Source: Acanthochromis polyacanthus
Taxonomy: Eukaryota; Chordata; Actinopteri; Pomacentridae
Assembly: GCF_021347895.1 (NCBI RefSeq)
Contig: NC_067130.1
Span: 26,991,817 to 27,055,816 of the forward strand
Direction: 5' to 3'
DNA: 64,000 nt
Shown here: piece after piece, positions 60,426 through 64,000 of the stretch
How positions within the stretch are numbered: position 1 is the first letter of the stretch
How the letters are laid out: each line of letters begins with the position of its first letter
Position numbers and translations under genes: made by a program
The notes under the pieces: generated by a model
The model's database searches: none
What the model saw: the letters and a program-made list of their open reading frames with translations, nothing else
What the model was told of the DNA's origin: nothing

Positions 60426-61202
60426 TGTCTAATAATATAATCTGTGGATGATTATGGCAATTTGACTTGGAGGAGATGCTCTGATGTGCAGGTCCAGCTC
60501 ACAAATTCACTCTCTCAGCACCTCTGGCTGTGGATATGGTAAGGGAGGGTAAAATAAATGAGACACACTGCCTCCTACTCGCTTTACTTTCCCTGGTCCT
60601 TTGTTCCTCCCAGGGCCAGAGCTCTCCTGACTCATACCGAGAGAAATTGAGGGAGGCCACAGGGGAACAGAGCAGAACAGGAGGACAGCGGTGTGAAATG
60701 ATAAAGAGGGAATGTCAAAGAGGAAGGCAGCTAACTCAGTGGCCTGTGGACTGACTGAATTGGCTTCCCTCTATGACCATTACACTGTATGAATACTGGC
60801 GTTGGCCCTGCGCTGGCTTTTGTCCTACATTGGCCTGCCTTTTGTTCGCTCGGCACAAGGACCCAACTGGCCACTACAGCAAGATTGTTTTTTGGAAATG
60901 AATGGCGATGACTGAGTTTTTGCCGATGACGATGTGCTTTAATCCTGACTGCTTGCAACGTTACGCTTTGGCATTTTATCGTGGCTGCTTCATGCCCACA
61001 GTTGTCCATGGAAACAGCCTTGGATGTATGAAAATATATTATAATTAGGAAGCATCATGATCAGTCACGTTCGCTCCTATGTAAAGTCTCTCTGTGATCT
61101 TTGATCTCTGCGTATTGAAGCTACATGTTTAGATTTCTTCAAAGACAAGAGTAGTTTTCTGCCTGAAAGTGACTCAAATGTAACTACACTGTTGCTTCTA
61201 CT

Positions 61203-62121
61203 CAAGGTTTCTGCGGGGCATTATAAAGCATTAATAATCATTAAGTTGATTTTGCAAAAATAAAGGCCTTAAATGGCATAAAGAATTATTAAATTTGATT
61301 CTCAGTGACATTAAAAATTCTTTCTACAGCTTTCAAGAAAATATTTGACAATAATAATATAATAATATATAATTATAGACTGAGATTCATCAGATATGTG
61401 CATCTGCATGAACATGCCGAAGCATTGCGATAATTTTTCTAGCCGGTTGGGTAAAACTGTCAAAAACTGCATGTTTTTAACCGTCGTATCGTCCTGCGGG
61501 TCAAAATTGACCCATTTTAAAGTTTGAAAATGTGGAAATAAAATATTTTTTTCACAATGGAACTTCTGATATCCACATTTTCAACATTTTTGGGAAATTT
61601 TGTAACATTTTTTGGTGGGGAAAAAAAGAAATGCTAAAAATGTTCAACCAAAATCCAGCAAATTTTGCTGGATTTTGGTAGATTTTTTGTGTGAATGTTC
61701 TTAAAGAAAATATTAGACATTTTACTGATGTGTATGTAAACACTTTAGATATTTTTAGGATTTTTTTTGGAAGATTTTTACTCATTTTTTGAAAATATTC
61801 CCAAGAATTTTCTTGCCAAATTTGGGGGATTATTTTTTCAAATAAAACTTTTAAGGGAAACTTTTAAGCAATTATTGGAATTTTCTTCCTAAAGGTTTTG
61901 CAAATTTTCAGAAATTTGGGGAATTTTTTTTTTTTGCTGAATTTTTGGATTTTTTTCAGAAATAGCGAAATGTTTCATATGAAAATCATCTTTTAAAAAA
62001 AAAAAACAAACTCGTGTAATTTGTTGAGTTCATTGTTTTGGCATTAAAATCTTTACAGTCTAGCAATAAAATGGCATTAAAAAGCATTAAATATGACTGA
62101 TTGATATCTGCAGAAACCCTG
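61203..62121. mobile_element. hAT-like non-autonomous element with nested A/T-rich repeat
   Basis: Left edge CAAGGTTTCTGCGGGGCATT and right edge CTGCAGAAACCCTG are imperfect inverses; CAGGGTTTCTGC is the end I recall for many fish hAT-type MITEs. GCATTAA motifs near both ends are also inverted. CTACT flanks both sides, with 8-bp copies matching only partly. From 61490 to about 61990 an A/T-rich segment starting GCGGGTCAAAATTGACCC may be a separate insertion. Confidence 0.6.
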
Positions 62122-62643
62122 CTACTTGAATGTGGAAATCTATGAAGTCCCTGCTTCTCTCTCCACGCACCTAACTTTAATCTTATCCAACTTGCTGCAA
62201 CTCAAGGACGCCAGCTCACCCACAGCTCTCAAACACTGCCGAACTACTTTCTAGTGCACAAGGGCGAGTTGTGATATTGGACTTATTCTACTTGTTTTTG
62301 CCAGAAACCGATTCTGAAGAAGAATGATACAGGAAGTCCTTGGTCCCTTGTTCTTTTCCTGTTTGTTTGCAGGAAACCCCAGCAATCTGAGTCAGACTGT
62401 CATTGATACACTGCAGTCTCAAGGTGGAAATGCTCAGTCATGGTGTTGACTGAGCACTTCTGCTCATTTTAGTTAGGATTTGTTTTCCAGTGTATGAAAA
62501 AAAACACCATAAGGACAAGTTAGCAAAGTAAGAAACTTGGAGGGCATATTTACAAGCTTTTTCCACCATCACATACTGACAGTTTGGTTTGAAGTGAGTC
62601 CAGCAGACAAACGTCGTCTGGGTTTGTACTAGGCTGTGCAGAC

Positions 62644-63510
62644 ATATAGCAGACGGAATATGCTACAAAAAGCAGAAGATGTCTTTATAATTCATATCAC
62701 ACATTAGGTTGTGCAGCCACCTTGCGATGTTCAAATATCACAGGGTTTTTTCAGTAAGTAAGGGTACAAATCAAAATGCATGTTTTGCAGTTCGGTTCGA
62801 CATATCAAAATTGAACAATAATGTCATTACTGCTACTGGGAACAACATAATCTCCTTTTTTGATAAAGTCACAGTTCTCAAACTGTTCCTGTTTGTGTCC
62901 TACAAATAGACAGATACAGAGCCAGACATATAGCAAACAGAATATGCGACAAAGACCAAAAGATGTCTTTTTAATTCATATCACACATTAGGTTATGCAG
63001 CCACCTTGCAATATTGTAATATTGTTTCTTTTTCATATAATGCAATTTAATTTGACTAAAATGTACAGATATGCATGAAAATGTATGTGCATGTTTTGCA
63101 GAGCACTAATGCTGTCACTGCCATTGCTACTGGGAGCAAGATAATCCTAGAGTTCCTGTTTGCAGTCCACAGATGCAGAGATACAGAGAGTGTACCAAGT
63201 TCTACTGAAGTATAGCAGACAGAATATGCTACAAACAACAGATGTCTTTTTCATTCATATCACACATTAAGCTAGGCAGTAGTGCAATATTAAAGGATTT
63301 TCTTATACAACACAATGTAAATTATATAAAGTGAGTAAGGATATAAATTAAAATGCATGTTTTGCAGTTTGTTTTGACATGTAACTGCCGCTGCTACTGG
63401 GAACAGCATAATGTCCTGCTTTCATATGAAGTCACGGTTCTCATGCTGGTCCTGTTTGCAGTTTACAAACACATAGATACAGAGACTGTACCAAGTTCTG
63501 CAAAAGTATA
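62644..63510 (+). repeat. Tandem array, three units of about 282-296 bp plus a fourth start
   Basis: ATAGCAGACGGAATATGCTA (62646) recurs at about 62930, 63212 and 63508. Each is followed by GATGTCTTT, TTCATATCACACATTA, TGCATGTTTTGCAG, CTGCTACTGGGA and a CAGATACAGAG end. The units differ by small indels. The fourth stops after about 14 nt at the next element. Confidence 0.88.
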
Positions 63511-63522
63511 GCAGACAGAAGC

Positions 63523-64000
63523 TGGGTTTCCATTACCCTTAGATATGCGCAAAATGTAAATAGCGCAATAAAAAAAAAACTGGTAATGGAAACACCTGAA
63601 TTTCAAAAAAGGACTAAAATATCGCTACAAAGTTTTTACGCTCTCATGAGGTGGTTTTTCAGACGTTTCGATATTGAAAAATATCGCAAAAGCGCAATGG
63701 AAACACTTTTTCCGCAATTATACGTCACTGGACGTGACGTACCTGGTCACATGACCAGTTCTCTCAGAGTAAACATGGCGCGGTAGATGTGGACAGAAGA
63801 GGAGACCGAGACTTTTCTTTTCATTATTCTTGAGAAAAACATCACTGCCATATTAGACAGCAAACAGCAGAGGAATGAAGAGTGTTATAAGGAGATAGAA
63901 ACAGGTTTTGAGCGTCCATCTTCCTGCGGTGAAATCTCGCGGGATATTTTACGAGAGTTACAATGCTTCTGCCCAGAACAACTTTCAATGGAAACATGTT
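63523..64000 (+). mobile_element. PIF/Harbinger-like transposon, 5' part, cut by window end
   Basis: Starts GGGTTTCCATTACCC. The inverse GGTAATGGAAACACC follows at 63580, and AATGGAAACA recurs at 63694 and near 63988. TTTCCATT ends of this kind are usual in fish Harbinger-type MITEs. An open frame with a Myb/SANT-like start lies downstream. The class is inferred from ends and ORF. Confidence 0.6.
63787..64000 (+). CDS. Partial ORF with Myb/SANT (trihelix)-like start, open at window end
   Basis: ATG at 63787 opens a frame of at least 71 codons running off the window: MWTEEETETFLFIILEK, NITAILDSKQQRNEECYKEI, ETGFERPSSCGEISRDIL, RELQCFCPEQLSMETC. The WTEEET-FL and LDSKQQRN segments resemble the DNA-binding Myb-like proteins that accompany PIF/Harbinger transposases. 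The part after about residue 43 does not look like that domain and includes another AATGGAAACA motif, so the copy may be a fragment read into a terminal repeat. Function in the host is unlikely. Confidence 0.55.
   Translation, partial: MWTEEETETFLFIILEKNITAILDSKQQRNEECYKEIETGFERPSSCGEISRDILRELQCFCPEQLSMETC

Larger units (their letters stand above)
57161..64000 (+). other. vav2 downstream intron (partial)
   Basis: It contains a degenerate AAATGAC-type minisatellite (58.1-58.3 kb), a full-length dead Tc1-like element, a hAT-like non-autonomous element, a tandem array, and a PIF/Harbinger-like element cut by the window edge. No C-terminal SH3 exon is found. Confidence 0.75.

Noticed and set aside
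62340..62450. Candidate vav2 exon starting CAGGAAACCCCAGCAATCTG
   Set aside because: The acceptor looks plausible, but the frame following the phase-1 end of exon 24 does not give the expected linker or SH3, and no convincing donor is present.

Overview
This is a piece of vertebrate nuclear DNA, almost certainly from a teleost fish and probably a percomorph. The evidence is short exons with GT/AG borders separated by long introns, and a repeat set typical of fish: an L2-type LINE with a GGCAA tail, tRNA-derived SINEs, Tc1-like transposons with doubled terminal motifs, short inverted-repeat elements, and a PIF/Harbinger-like fragment. There is no prokaryotic operon, CRISPR array or phage, and I see no new multi-gene system.

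One host gene fills the window on the + strand: vav2, a tyrosine-kinase-regulated exchange factor for Rho/Rac GTPases. I can place 24 coding exons from 7129 to 57160, giving about 654 codons in one unbroken reading frame once spliced. In order they encode the end of the calponin-homology linker, the acidic region with its three regulatory tyrosines, the DH domain, the PH domain, the C1 zinc finger, the first SH3 domain, and the SH2 domain. The calponin-homology exons lie upstream of base 1. The last SH3 exons lie beyond base 64000. Bases 1-7128 and 57161-64000 are intron.

The exon structure has four very small exons (15, 15, 14 and 19 nt), a 168-nt intron that is open in frame, a triple tandem AG acceptor, and a 15-nt exon in the PH domain preceded by three TGCATG motifs. 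These are the best leads for regulated splicing.

The introns hold nested mobile elements. An L2 LINE sits in one copy of a local tandem duplication (11.1-13.1 kb). A second L2 fragment splits a SINE (35.5-36.3 kb). A 574-bp inverted-repeat transposon carrying a RecQ-helicase-like fragment sits in an older retroposon tail (38.5-39.1 kb). A SINE has clean target-site duplications (32.2 kb). A CpG-rich foldback element has arms that differ only at CpG sites (47.7 kb). Tc1-like copies lie at 27.6, 29.8 and 59.0 kb. A tandem array of units of about 285 bp (62.6-63.5 kb) runs into a PIF/Harbinger-like element whose ORF is open at the window end.
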